64,000 bases of DNA from Chondrilla cf. caribensis (GCA_964020155.1 OZ026550.1:2578352-2642351); one strand, 5' to 3'. Counted from the stretch's first letter, positions 46,534-59,676 are shown. Notes: generated by a model not told the origin, from the sequence alone. Translations and numbers: made by a program.

Positions 46534-49500
46534 CTACATCTCCGTTGTTTCTATTCTCATCTCGTGGTCAGTTTCTTCTCTTTCTCTTGTCTTGTCATTG
46601 TCACAGTCTTCTCCACTGCTACTACTACTGCTGGTGTAGTCATCACTGTTGAAGCACATGCTAGCAGACAAGTAGGTGATCTGTACTGGAGTACTATCGG
46701 CAGCATCTACTGTGTTCCTTCCAGCTCTCCTCTCCTTCATTCTTCCTCTAAAGTCAGCGAATCTCTTTCCAAGTTCTTCCACTTTCTGTGATGTGCTCTC
46801 GGGTAGAGGGAAATAGTGGGAGGTATGGTGGACAGTGACTGCAATGAGTTGCGTTATGGCTAACGCCACAGACAGACACACTCCAACAGTGGTGTATGTA
46901 GAACTGATATCATTTGAGATGAAAACTGCTGCAGTCATAAACTGCAGGTTGTACAAGAACAAACTGTCAATGACTTTTGGTCTGAATATCTTCGATAATT
47001 TCGCTTTAATCAAATCTCTTCGGGTGATCTTTCTCTCTGGATCAGGTCTATAAATAGTGACATTGTCTGTTCTGAAAGGTTCCATCAGCAGTTGCAGTAG
47101 AATAACGCATCCTGTTGTCAGGAATATGGCGTATGCTACCACGGGTGTGTTTGTGGTGATGTTAAGAACTATGAATACAATCCTGAAGAGTAGCCTAGTT
47201 CCAAACCAAAATCCAAATGGATATCGGAATGCTCCATGGAATACATCAAGAAAATGGCTGTACCACAGATTGCGTGAACAGATTCTGAATATGTCTCCAA
47301 ATAGTGTGACTATTGTGAGTGGGAGAAGGTAGAAAAGAGTAACCAGAAGACACAAAATTCCAAGGGCAATGTGTTTCCCCTTAAAGTATTCCAGTTCCGG
47401 CTGATGTAGCCAAACCACTTGAGGATTTCCAGACTCTATATGGTACATGCGTGTGTACTGTAATCCGTAAATGACAGCATTGATGAGCCCCGAATATGTG
47501 AGCAGCATGATAGTGGCCAGTACTGGGACTGATCTCCTGGCTACAAATCTTATTCTGAAAATCTTCAAGTTGTATTTGTGAGCAGCAATAATGATGATGG
47601 ATGAGAAGAGCAATCAAATAGAAAGGGAAGATGAACTGTATAATGGCTTTGGAAAATTCATCCATTCCGTCAAAGAAGCATGTTTCGAACCCAAATCCAA
47701 AGTTGATGAGAGCCAGAAATATGTAAAAGGGTCTGATGGAGTACTTCAGTAGAAACTCATCCATGATCCCGACAATGTTAGCATAAAATACAATTATACC
47801 AATGATGTCTCCTTGGAGTACTGTAAAGTTGAATAGAAATAATAAAATAATGAGTACAATCCCTGCTACAGCTAATAAAGGCACCAGAAGTCGTCCAGCA
47901 TATGTACATTGAGTACATCGAAATGATCCAAACTGTGAACTGGTTCCAGGAGTACATTGACTGCAGAGTAGTCCCTTTCGGTTGCTGTTGGGATCACACT
48001 GTATTGTAGTGTTGATGTCTTCTGATCTCAATCCACTAGTTGACATGATGGAGTTGACTGTGTTGCAGTAATGTGGGGGACAGTGGTCAGAGAAGACTAG
48101 CTGATGACCCAAATACCCCATCCAGTAGTTGTTAGCTGGTGATTTGTATGTGATCTCTGCTTTTATCCCTCTGGTAGTGATCGTACATTTAAAGTGACGA
48201 TTTAACAATATCTGATTGCAGACACATACTGTCCCATTGCTTGACGGTGTTGATTGAAATCCCGGAGGACATTTTGTACTGACAAGTACTATTATTCCCT
48301 TTAATAAATTGAATTTCAGCATATTCAATTCTTCAACGTTGTCGAATGGGGTATCATATAAAGTATAATCTATTTCTGCCTCAAATGTATAATTCACTCC
48401 TGGAATTAACATATCTGTTTTCAGCAAAATCAATTCAGTACAGCCTTTCTTGTCTACTTCTACATTTAAATGCTCTTTTCTCCTTTTTGATTCAGATACT
48501 TTATTCAGTTCTGTATGAAGGTAGAAATGTGCCTTCCTCACAAACCCAAAATATCCAAGTGCCACAAGGCTCTCACCAATTGTCCTGGGTAAACGGTGCT
48601 AGTGATATCCCCATGGCTGCAATCCCAAAGGGTTGTGTCCTCTGGTTGAGTTGGATCACAAGAGCAGATGTGGTAAGCCGGATGTACTAATGAGAGTGTG
48701 GTGTTATCCCATGAATCAAGTTTAAGAAAGGTTCTCTTTTCACCTTCATCTATGCTCTTGTTCCTTTCTCTCAATGTCAGTGTACAGTTCTGAAGATTAG
48801 CATTGTATAGTAGGTAGTGTGGTCGTGGGTCTTCACTGGTCTTCTCTCTAGAACCCCCATTGGACAGTATAATGCTGGCATTGAAGTATTGTAGGTCATC
48901 TTCAGCTATGTACACGCCATTGTCATCAACAAACTGAAATAAACATCTTGGATCACAATCATGCACATAACACTCCTTAAGAAATTTTTCAAATGTGTTG
49001 CGTGAATAATAAACTAAAACCTGTGTCGTTGTCTCAGGTTTGCCATTATTATCTATTCTCAATTGAGAGTTGTTATGAAGTAGTATTTTAGACTTTGGTG
49101 ATAATGTCATTGCTGCAACATTCATCTCATTGTGTTCTATTCTCACCATTCCTGATATTCCAACAAAGACATTATTCATTGCTATAACGAAATGAAATCC
49201 ATTGTAATCAATACTGTCATCTACACCTTCATCTTCCTCAGGTTTGTTGTTTGTAAAGATGTTGTTGCCATAGAAAGCAATGTTGATTGTATTGTCTTGC
49301 CTTGATAGTATACCAGATTCATATTCAATATTGATCAAGGCCGATCCTGTTATTATATTGTTCACAAATGTACAATTGTCAATGATGATGCTAGGAATGT
49401 AGTGAGTTTTGTCATTCACAGTGTAGCGATTTGCTCTTGGACCATATTGTACTTCAATGATGCAGCGTACGTGATTATTGGTGAAATGCGTATTTTTTAC

Positions 49501-50442
49501 TTCTACGTGGTGAGGCCCATTCAACATGATGCTCACGGCTCCCCTCAATCCATTGTGAATAAAAACACTGTTTGAAATTGTTACTTTACTACATGGTGAT
49601 TCTGCATTGAAATACAGTTCCAGTGGTAATGAGCTGTTCCTGAAAATACAATGGCTGAAGTGCACAAAAACAATATAAGGGGAATCAGGACATTGTACAG
49701 GGATTATGTGAGATATATTATATTGCCCTGTATCAGTAATCGTAATTCGATTTGCCCCATACTCTCCTAGTTGAAATGTCGAATTGAATATAATAACATT
49801 GACCCAGACCAGTTTGCAAGTTATATTAACTTTATTGGATAGATCCTCACACTCTGCTGAAGAAGGCAGTGTGTTATATGGCCTAGTAATATACATCACA
49901 AGGTTTTTAGTGGTGAGTTCACTAATGAGAACAGATCCTTTTGGCTTAGTTATCCTCAAAACAGCCCCATCATCTACTAGTACAGCCCTGATTGTCAAGT
50001 TGAGTATAGACTTCAACGTAAGCCATACATGTGAGTATTCGGTGGGTGAAAATCTCATATCCGCCATCACCAAATCTGTCACATTATGCATGCGAATAGG
50101 ATCGTCCCAGTCTTGCCGAAGTAGAATACTACTGCACAGATCCCTTCTTAGACTTCTACAGGGATACTCACCCATCAGTGTGATATTTTTTGCATGTTCA
50201 ATCACAATATAGCGATTACCTGTCAGATGATGTTGTCCTTGAAGGAATATCCACCTGGTGTGTGATGTTGAGAAGACTGAGGCATTATCCCTGGTGTAGG
50301 CATTCAGTGTTTTACAAGGTGTCCGACCCCCACACTGTGAGGTACGAGGTGCTATCCAGTAGGTGTGATGACCATATACTCCACATAGTAGGATCAGGTG
50401 TACTACAAGGGGAACTGTACCGTAGCTGGTACTCACCGACAT
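46534..50442 (-). CDS. large signal-peptide / beta-helix / Cys-rich / multi-TM protein, split by two frameshifts
   Basis: Three overlapping frames form one intronless gene of about 1,220 residues: 50,442-48,538, 48,565-47,381 and 47,613-46,534. The N-terminus is a signal peptide (VPLVVHLILLCGVYG). About 550 residues with short Asn-rich strand repeats (ISNSVFIHNGLRGAVSI, IDNCTFVNN) suggest a right-handed parallel beta-helix. Then come CPPGFQSTPSSNGTVCVCN and a Cys motif, NRKGLLCSQCTPGTSSQFGS. Several membrane segments follow, including SVPVLATIMLLTYS, and an acidic Ser-rich cytoplasmic tail (TSSSSSSGEDCDND). This architecture is, as I know it, widespread in sponges and some other invertebrates; the function is unknown. 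The breaks lie near 48,575-48,585 (after TVYPGQ) and 47,612-47,625 (after FIFPFYL). Each is one small indel, so this is a young pseudogene or has assembly errors. Confidence 0.75.
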
Positions 50443-51590
50443 TGTCTTCGGGTAGATGATTATTTGCAGTACGGAATTTCTTAAGAAGTGTACTTACTGA
50501 GTTAAACTTCAGAATTAAATAGGTAAACTATAGCTAGTTTCAGTTTAGGGGTGCACACTTACTGATTTATCCACAGATATAACGTATAGTACATAGTTAT
50601 AAGTATTGCTATATTATCCACAGTGTTTGTACGATGATTTTCCTCCACCCAGCAAAACACATTACAATATTATATGTGTATAATATCCTTCAATGATATC
50701 AGGTTGCTGCAGATTTAAATCATGACCTAATATGGTGTTGGGTTGTTAGGGCAAAGGTCCCTTATAAAATTATGCAAGATGAAATTGAAGTTAAGATTCT
50801 ATGAATTCTATCTATTGTAGATAGGCATATTGTCTGTCATGAAACTGTGTTTGAACTATGTTTTCATAATCACTTGTGTACATATTGACCATTGTATTCT
50901 ATAGGTGTGTTGTTATATTATATAACTGTAGTATTGTCATTATTGTATTGTAGAATACTGTGTGGCACCATAATTCAATAAGATCATTTAGTTCACCAAT
51001 GTGTATTCTGTTGGCTTGAACTACTAAACTACATCGATGATAATAATGATATATTGTATATACTACTATATAGTATTATTATAATACTACACATACTACA
51101 AGTATCTATTATATCACACATAGATATGCATATTATTACTATTCAACATTGTCATGTGAATTGTAGGGGCAAAGGTCACCACACAATGTTCATATACTGC
51201 TAAACACTTGAAATGCAATTTTGTGGTTTTTGTATTTTTCTCTCATGAAACTATGTTTCCTCATTCTTGGTTGTCCTCTGGGGAATTATACAAATAAGAA
51301 CATCGACTGATTTGAAGAAAGTATTATTTACGGGAAATTCCAATATCTGCAGGATACGTACTGGCCCCAGAAGGCTGAATTTCCGTGTGCAATGGAGAGG
51401 CTTTAGGGCTTTTTGTGCACGACTTTCTAAATTGTAGCGAGAATTCGTACGATCAAATCATCAATTAACTAAATCGGTCAGTTTATCAACTCAAGGAACA
51501 CGTGTTGGCCTATGCGAATTAAATGGTGAACCATATCAATCAAATGCTCTTACTGCGCTCGCTGCCAGCCTCTTGGTTCAGGTGCAACAG
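50443..51590. other. 5' flank of the beta-helix gene, no gene seen
   Basis: AT-rich. No supported exon or repeat. A TATA-like signal for the - strand gene is not clear. Confidence 0.35.
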
Positions 51591-51594
51591 CAGA

Positions 51595-51720
51595 TGAAGG
51601 CTTCTTTGGATATTAATATGTCCACAATATCTAAGTCGCCAATCTTGCAAGCATAATGATAAGCTGTATGGCTTTCGTTAGTTTTCCGATTGAGAGAAAT
51701 GCCAAACAAATAGGCACATG
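51595..51720 (-). pseudogene. isolated ankyrin-repeat fragment
   Basis: On the - strand the frame reads NRKTNESHTAYHYACKIGDL followed by DIVDILISKEAF. This fits the ankyrin consensus (TxxHxACxxGxxxIVxxLI). It is bounded by stops, so only about one repeat is left. It may belong to the same decayed gene as 52,903-53,460. Confidence 0.6.
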
Positions 51721-52902
51721 CACGTCACTTCTGAGATGAAAGGTGAACTCCTATTTAATGAATGTAAAAATATGGAATAATTGGTGCAGGTTTACCACTT
51801 TTTGTGACAGACGTAAACTGTGTACAAACTTTATCTTATTTTAAGTTTCAAGGAGATCTGGACTCACGCATCTACACTCTATTTCCAGTTTACTGCACAT
51901 TGTCAATAGAGATACACCCCTCCACCACTCCACCTCCCTTAACGTGGTTGTGCATGTGTTCCCGGATGCTGCTTAAAAGGAATGCAATCTCTTCTTATAT
52001 CTTGGACTGTTTATCAGTAAGGATTCTCTAAATCCCTTTTTGGGGGGCTGATTGTTCTGGAGAGTGAACATCCTTTCACATCTTCCAACATGTGGTTATA
52101 AACAATAATTTTCAATCCACATATTATAGTGTGGTTATCAGCAACCTGATAGTTACTTGGTGCATTTCTGGCCCTAGATTACTAAGTGGAGTAGAAATGA
52201 AATCTTGATGAGGTCCGCACCTACACAGATTGTTTACACTGTCTACACACTCTATGGGTTGAAAGCTAACTAATGGACTGATTAAGCACTCAGATCTGGA
52301 AACAAGCTGGGCCCCTTAATTTTAAGTATATTGGTAGCTACCTGTCTATTGACGATAGCAACCATAATAGTCTCAGCTAGGTATGACTATTAATTCAGAC
52401 TTTGCTGCACCAAAGAAAGTGAGAGCGACTGTACCGTTAGAACTGACGGCACAGATCAGAATTGCAGTTGAAGTTCTCCATGCACTCAGAATCAATGTAA
52501 GATCAGCAGCAGTTTGATCTAGGACAGATTCATGTGTGCAAACTGGACAAAATTAACGGTGATAAATTTTATTATTAATACAAAAAACATAATTATTATG
52601 TTATACAAGAATTAAGATAAGATAATTATAATAATATTATTATAATAAAAATATATAATAATGTCAATAGGTACATAAATATGAAAAAAAAACAATTAGA
52701 AATTGTAAATTAAATGTACTGTTTTAATAATACTCATCTTCACAAGAGAGTAAACATGGAGTAAACAAGTTCCTTATAATGTGAAATGTGCTTCAAGCCA
52801 TTCAAGCCGCCCTGTCAACAGATCAAAGGACAGAGGAGATTAAGAAGAGGAAAGAGATTCCATTCCACCAGACGCTGCAGCAGTGTTCCTTGGTGTTCCC
52901 AC
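51721..52902. other. no gene recognised
   Basis: A pyrimidine-rich, GC-richer piece at about 51,840-52,040 could be another part of the decayed - strand gene, but I found no domain signature. Confidence 0.3.
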
Positions 52903-53460
52903 CTAACTGGTGGTGAAAGACTTGATGAGCTGCTCGACGAAGGCAATCAATGTACTCTTACCACTGCCTGCATTACCAATGATACAAATGGACTTAATTC
53001 TTGCAACTAAAGGAATTTTTTTTTCAAAAGCTGCTTTGAACTGTGCAGATGCATAACCCATAGGTGTTTATCCACTTTGATCTCTGATTTGAATATTTGC
53101 GCTGCCTTCAACAAGCAAGATTGTATGTGGTTGATAGTGAAGAGTTCTTCAGCCATGCCCGTCATTGTGACTTACAGGATCCCCAATTAGTAAAAGGGTC
53201 TAGAGTTGTGAATCCTGTCCTTCCCACACCACCTGGTGCACAAAAGCTGCCTGTGACTCTTTTGAAGTGTTACTCATATCAGTACCTGCTTCTATTAGGA
53301 GACAGCTACACTTTGCACCATCTTTGGCTCTAGCGGCATAATCAAGAGCTGTTCAGCCTCCCTCATTCTGTTTGTTGAGAGAAGTTCCACATGAAATACG
53401 CACATCCACCACTGAATGGTGTCCATCCTTTGACAGCAGTACCAGGTGGAGGAGGCAGGG
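52903..53460 (-). pseudogene. ankyrin repeats followed by a P-loop NTPase segment, with nonsense codons
   Basis: On the - strand, from 53,460, the frame reads LLHLVLLSKDGHHSVVDVRI, then SLNKQNEGG-stop-TALDYAARAK, an ankyrin repeat broken by TGA at 53,353-53,355. Another trace, NIQIRDQSG-stop-TPMGYASAQ, is broken by TAA at 53,068-53,070. It continues without interruption into KSICIIGNAGSGKSTLIAF, whose GNAGSGKST (52,951-52,977) is a Walker A motif. The frame ends at TAG, 52,903-52,905. Ankyrin repeats directly before a P-loop domain resemble NACHT- or Roc-type signalling proteins; which one is open. The absence of introns fits either one exon or a processed origin. Confidence 0.7.
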
Positions 53461-53647
53461 TCTATATGTAGTTCTTTTACATCACCAATCAGGTGCAATA
53501 ATTACTATTATGACAATCATTTCATGTGAACTGTTGAGTTACAACATCTACAAGCACAATAATCTATAGCATAACACTTAGTCAATAACGTATATAATAA
53601 TATTACAGTACAAGCAAATAGTAATAATTGGATGTCAGTGGAATCGT

Positions 53648-53932
53648 TTGAGAAGAAATCTACAAACGATATTACTGGTTGTCACCCTCAATGCTGGAAA
53701 TTACATAGTTGGTAGGTTAAACTTCTATAGAGAAGAAGAAGGAATGCTTGAATACAATTGGACCAATGCAGTGGAGAACTGTGTGAGAACTGAACTGAAA
53801 CACAAGAACCTCTTTGACCTGAGAGAGAAACAGGAGCCTCAGGATATACTTGATCGACTAGGACCACAAGGAACCTCTAGACATCAAGGAGCACTAGGAG
53901 ATGCCGAGGCTACACCAATGAATGCTTTTTGA
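53648..53932 (+). pseudogene. small conserved relic upstream of collagen gene A (unassigned)
   Basis: A frame contains VTLNAGNYIVGRLNFYREEE and ends KHKNLFDLREKQE...GPQG...GDAEATPMNAF before a stop. A diverged partner lies at 60,950-61,516, likewise about 1.2-1.8 kb upstream of a collagen gene. The GPQG/HQGALGD traces hint at a collagen-like ancestor. The two copies do not share one continuous frame, so I treat it as a decayed exon pair. Confidence 0.35.
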
Positions 53933-54541
53933 AGGATTCAGTCTAACCTTACAATAGGCTAATGACATTATGGGAAGTTTATTTCATTAGTTGAGCAACT
54001 AATCATACCTTAGTAAATCCGTTAGCTTTATAGTAGCCATAAAAATGCTATGCAAGTATAATTAAATTATAAGACAATTCAGGTAGTCATTGTGACTGCA
54101 TAGTTCAATGAATTGTACCCCATGAATAGACCAAAGAGATGGTTATACTCTAGATCTGACTAAGTGAGTTTGCAGCGCACTTCAAAAACTACTAAGAATA
54201 CCATGTCCAACAAGATCATATTATGATACCTTGGGTTGAAAGGAATTCCTAGCCTAAGATTCCTATGAGTGTTAAGCTCAAGAATACTATAATGCTCACA
54301 TGAGAATCATGAAACTACTTCTCTACATGACATGTTGTTTGGATTCCCATTTTCTTTACAATTCACTTCAACACTTTAGGTTGCACCACTTGCTGCATCT
54401 CCTACAACATCAAATCTTACTACAGTGTACAGAAATATGAGGAAAATACTACATCGCTTAGTTATGCATTTTATTGCATAATGTCGTATCACAATGTCAT
54501 TAATAATTATTATTACAGAAAATTACATAGATCCTGAAATA

Positions 54542-54581
<40 letters not shown>

Positions 54582-54874
54582 CACACACACACACACACAG
54601 ACTTAAATCAACTTGTTTACACCAAGTCAGAATTACTATGAATTCCACATTAATGTTGCGTGCGGCTATGGTCCTCATTTCAATTCCCATTCTCTATCAG
54701 TATCAATGAAAACACCATACACATAGCCAAACATTGTGAAGAACTAGAAATACACAATGAATATCATTAAAAGTGGACCTGTTCTCCCAGTGACTATCCT
54801 ATAAACTGCCTGGTCTCTTGTGGTTACCACAAACTAGCACTGAGAAATTTAGAGTATTGACTGGAGCTACAGTT
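53933..54874. repeat. 5' flank of collagen gene A with (AC)n
   Basis: Duplicated at about 61,517-62,716. A CA microsatellite lies at 54,541-54,599. The 160 bp before the ATG (from AATTACTATGAATTCCACATTAATGTTG) are strongly conserved between the two collagen genes and probably hold promoter and leader. No other gene. Confidence 0.5.
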
Positions 54875-56254
54875 ATGGCTCCAAGCATTCAGGTCTTTGT
54901 ACAAGTGGCTCTTTTGTTTTGTGTGGTGACTACCAGTATGGGGGGTATCACTGATTTGCATAAGAGAGTTTCAGAACTCGAAGACGAGGTGAAGCTGTCA
55001 CAAGAAGAAATCAAGTCACTTTACCAGTTGATAGAACAGTTGGAGAAGAGACTACAACATCTTGAAGCCAAAGGTGAGTTTGGTGGGCTCAAATACAACC
55101 AGTGGTCCCTACTCTTCATGGCTGTTAGTCAGGACTATCCTCCTGTTGATTATATCTAGTATGAAACTCTCCCTTGTGAGTGGCAAGAAAATAAACTATT
55201 GAATAGAATTGTACATATACATGAATGTATCATTTTATATGTACATATATATACATATACGCATATAGTATTTTGTTACATAAGAATACAATGTCCAACT
55301 CAATCTATAAAAAATTATAAAGAGGTCAGAAAACCTCTTTATACTTTGGTAGAGGCGAATATGTCTCTGTTTTTCCAAGGATATGTACAAACTAATAATC
55401 TATACTGAAAAAAGTATGTTCTATTATATTCATCTAATATTATCATGTGATTTTGAATTATGTAGACTCATTGTTTTTAACCAGACAAATTCCTAGAAAG
55501 AAGTAGACGACAAGATGTTTGCAATTGTCCAGCTGGACCAAAAGGGGTTAGAGGAACACCAGGACTGGATGGGATGAATGGAACGAAGGGGGTAAAAGGA
55601 GACCCAGGACCACATGGGGAGCAGGGTGAAAAAGGAGAGCTAGGACTGTCAGGATTGCGAGGACCCCAGGGACCACCAGGGGTTAATGGAACAAAGGGCG
55701 AACATGGAGAAACAGGACAACCAGGAAATGTTGGAAAGAAGGGTGAAGCAGGACTGAAAGGAGACACAGGGGTGCCAGGATATAATGGAACAAAAGGTGA
55801 AAGAGGAGAAACAGGACAACCAGGAAGTGTTGGGAAGAAGGGTAAACCAGGACTGAAAGGAGACACAGGGGTGCCAGGATATAATGGAACAAAAGGTGAA
55901 CGTGGAGAATCAGGAGAATCAGGAAATGTTGGGCCGAAAGGTGAACCAGGACTGAAAGGAGACACAGGAATGCCAGGGCTTAATGGAACAAAAGGTGAAA
56001 GAGGAGAAACAGGACAACCAGGAAGTGTTGGAAAGAAGGGTAAACCAGGACTGAAAGGAGACACAGGGGTGCCAGGATATAATGGAACAAAAGGTGAACG
56101 TGGAGAAACAGGACAACCAGGGAATGTTGGACAGAAAGGTGAACCAGGACTGCAAGGAGACACAGGGGTGCCAGGACTTAATGGAACAAAGGGTGATAAA
56201 GGAGATGTAGGACCACAAGGACCACCGGGACTGGATGGGATTTTCGGGAATTGA
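54875..56254 (+). CDS. collagen-like secreted protein A (two exons)
   Basis: Exons are 54,875-55,073 and 55,485-56,254 (phase-1 intron, AAAG|GTGAGT...AACCAG|AC), 322 codons. Residues 1-23 form a signal peptide (MAPSIQVFVQVALLFCV). About 25-66 is a heptad coiled coil (LEDEVKLSQEEIKSLYQLIE), a likely trimerisation region. C79 and C81 (DVCNCP) could link chains. From residue 84 there are 79 uninterrupted Gly-X-Y triplets to the last two residues; no C-terminal globular domain follows. Five 11-triplet modules (99 bp each) make up triplets 18-72, each containing GTKGE and LKGDT. Every module carries an N-G-T sequon. The protein is probably an extracellular short collagen; partner and tissue are unknown. 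The ATG starts the signal peptide and is conserved in gene B; an upstream in-frame ATG at 54,818 has no signal-like sequence. Confidence 0.85.
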
Positions 56255-56366
56255 GCGTTAAGTAGAGCTATCATGCAAACACCATTGGTCACTATAATTA
56301 TAAATTACTGTCTGAAATGCCAGACTGCTAGATTGCTGGATTGCTAGCTCGCTGACTGACAACTAA

Positions 56367-56372
56367 AATAAA
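56367..56372 (+). terminator. polyadenylation signal AATAAA of collagen gene A
   Basis: AATAAA 113 nt after the stop codon, in CTAAAATAAACTTGG. Its position is suitable for 3' end formation; usage is not proven. Confidence 0.45.
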
Positions 56373-56532
56373 CTTGGTTAAATAGAACATACATGAGTCA
56401 CACATGTTAACTGACAAAATATTGATAAAGAAATGATTGCAAACAAATAATATCACACGGACACAGTCCATAATTTTAATAATCACTTAATAGTATACAC
56501 TTAAGAAATAGTCCGTGAGTATCCACTACAGA

Positions 56533-56577
56533 ATAAAGGGAGAACTAGGAGATCAAGGATGCAATGGATCAACAGCA
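56533..56577 (+). pseudogene. collagen-like remnant
   Basis: A short frame reads GELGDQGCNGSTAK: four Gly-X-Y-like triplets with a stop directly after. It is probably debris of another collagen copy between genes A and B. Confidence 0.4.
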
Positions 56578-59383
56578 AAATGACCAGGGGAGGGTGGACT
56601 TTTAAATGCAATAACAAGAAAAGTAAGGGCTGTCAATGAATTTACAAATGTTTCATCTCAAATTAAAGGAAAGGAACATATAAACAACTAAGGTGAAAAT
56701 ATATAGATAATTTAGTGGTAACATGCATCATTCATCATAGTTAACACCTTCCATTTTGTAATGCACATTCCCATTATAAAAGGAATCAGGCATGGGTACA
56801 CCAATATGCAAACCCATAGAGGCATGAGCTGCAACAGCAATTGCAAGTTTATTGAACAAATTGATTATTGTTATTTGTTTCGTGTTTTGTATGTTTTTAT
56901 ATAAACACTCTTTTATCTCCCTTTGATCTTTGTGGGTTTGCAAAATTGCGAACCCATGCTTGATTCCTTTTTCTAAAGGAACTTTAATTATGAAGTTTAT
57001 CAATTTAAATTATGATTAGTACCCGCTATATTAATTTTATGCAATGTTTAATAGAGCACCTGTGAAAGTATATACAACATAACATTGTTGTGTACTGACA
57101 GTAGATATATGCTTTTTTCAGTATGCAAAATTTTACATTACAAAGTAGATGTGTAAATGTACCAATTAAATCCTGGTCACTTACTATTTATTATTAATTT
57201 GAAGGCCATATTCTGAAACCAACATTGAATATCTCACAAAACTGACACATTTGACCCAAATTATAATCCAGGCATACATTATCAGCAACGATCTCTCACT
57301 TTGCAACTCTGTATAATAACAATGCATATATTATGTATAGCGCATAGTATATATAATACGTGATACGTGTAAATAATCTACTATAATTATACTATCTAGT
57401 AATATAATATTCATACATTGTAGGCTTCGTGCACTGAGTTCTTTTAGTTTAAGAAACAATTCTGGGGAAATTAGTAGCCTAAGGTTTCAAAGCCATGCAG
57501 GTGAGCACAAGCCAATTCAGTAGGTTACCATCAAAATGAAAGTACCAAAAGTTCAGTTCAGCCTCAGTTCACAGTTTATCCATCAATACAGACTACAGCT
57601 ATAATGCACAATAGCTATTATATCCATCTTACACTATACAGGGGCCAGGGCCCACTTGTACTGTATCAGCGAAGCATTCCTCAATGGGAAATCACTGAGA
57701 ATTACCCAAAGGAACAGCTGGTATGCATAAATATGAAAAGCTGCCCAATAATCCGTGCAAGCACACTAGAGGAGAGTAAAAGAACACACTATTTTTTCAG
57801 ACTGTAGTACACACAGGTTGGTCAGCATAGCGTGTGATCATTACAGTTTTCACACAGACGGAAGACTGATTTCAACCCTATCAGCTGTATACCAGCAACT
57901 CTAGGTATCAAAATGATCGCAGAGAGCAAGTGTAGTGGGAAATCTAAGCGCAGTTCTCATTTCTCAGACACAGCTGGTGTCGTTTTCCTTTGAATTTGAA
58001 ATTTTCCGAAATTGCCCTAATCTGCCCATAGATCAAGGAACTTACTCACAGAGCACTTCAGATTTCTCAGGATCCAAAGACATGGTTGAGGTGAACAAAA
58101 CCAGATATATATCTTGAGAACAAAGCTTTATTTTCCAAATCCACGAATGTAAATCCAAGAAAACATGTCGCGAAGCCTATAGAGCCTCTTAGTTACACTT
58201 TCATTTCAGCCGTTGAACAGCTATACGGACAGACGGACAGACAGACGGACGGACACACACACACACACTACCGTATGCTGCTGATCTGCGCATGCACAGA
58301 CCGAGGCATAATAAACACAGGATAACTGAAATAGTGGCAAATGAGTTCAGCAGAGGCTAGCCCAGGTAACCAATGGGAACACAGGTTCACACAGCTAGAA
58401 ACAATGCAGGTCAACTCAGACTATAACACAGTTAGTAAGGAACCAGTTCAACAAAAACAAAAACCAGCTAGAAGGAACCCAGATGCACACAGCCTAGGCA
58501 ACATAATGCTGCATAGGAACAGAGCATGTTAACCAAGTAATTGACTAAAAGATGGCCATAACATAGAAATATACATTTGTAGCTCAGAGAGAGCTCTTTA
58601 TTGAAAATAAGGAACAAAAATAAGACATATCCACTGGTGCATACACTTATTGATAAAGCGAGCACAATTTATACTGTACTGTGTAGTTATATTTAAGGAA
58701 GATTCTGTGTGTGGTACCTTACTGGTGAATCCATGCAGAGAAGCAAAGTTCAATCTTAATCTTCTAAATAAGGTCGTGGCTGTAGTACCCTTTTGGGTAA
58801 GTATATTGGCTATCTAGTGGTTGTTAAACTGTACACCAAGCTACCTTTAGTCAGTTAAACAAGTTCAATAGCACAGTAACACTCTGTGAACAAAAAAAAT
58901 TAATAGTCACTATTGTCCATTGTTACTACTGCTGCTTGAAAGTTGAATGAAGATACAGAAATTACTATGAAAAATTGACAAAAGAAGATAATCAGCTTAT
59001 TGAAGTATTATATAATTACTACGCAGGTATGACATGTGAGATTCGAGGGCGTCGACTGGAATTTGGTGATTAAGGTGTTATGTAAACAATTAAACCGCAG
59101 GTAGTGTGGGCGAGTCACACGCAACCCGCATGATGATCAGCGACATTGAAACGCACGAAATCAGTTGTACGAATTCGTAGCAGTAAGCGAACGTTTTTCT
59201 ACCATTTATAGTTCGTCTATTATCAAAATGTTTTCTTTGAGAAAGATTTGCCTCTTCTTATGCTTATTATGTACGAAAGACACCGTCGTACGAATTTCAT
59301 ATTGGTGCTTACGTAATCCGAACCTCGTGACAGTAACGTGATCTGGAGGCGCATTCTGGGGTTTGAGCATAGCTGAACTTCTC
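56578..59383. other. gene-poor interval
   Basis: No supported gene. A GACA/GACG repeat followed by CA units lies at about 58,226-58,269. The open frames here are short and have no recognisable domain. Confidence 0.4.
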
Positions 59384-59676
59384 GGAGAATGCGGAATTTT
59401 TAAGTGAAGCCCAGAGCTACGTATTCGTCGACATTGGGTAGAAGAAGGGTAAAGCTAACTTTTCACCGCGGTGCTTCTTGATATTCGCTTCCGTTGTCAA
59501 CATGTGACGGTTTATGTTTTCTACCTCTTGCCGTAAACCAACAAAAACCGTCATATCTCAGGAATAAAAAAAGAAATCAACAAGCACTGCGGTGAAAAGT
59601 TAGGTATCATTATTGCGAATATTTCGAACTAGAAAGTTGAGCTCGTGCCTTCCATCAAAAATTCCGCACTTCGATA
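59384..59676. repeat. large imperfect inverted repeat (foldback)
   Basis: Outer arms: GAATGCGGAATTTTTAAGTG at the left against CAAAAATTCCGCACTTC at the right. Inner arms: TAACTTTTCACCGCGGTGCTT (about 59,456) against AAGCACTGCGGTGAAAAGTTA (about 59,583). The nested order is that of one element of about 290 bp folding on itself. No coding sequence. Confidence 0.6.

Noticed and set aside
55477..56292. Long - strand frame rich in Ser-Pro-Phe opposite collagen gene A (and 63,545-63,991 opposite gene B)
   Set aside because: Antisense shadow of Gly-X-Y repeats; the + strand has signal peptide, coiled coil and splice sites.
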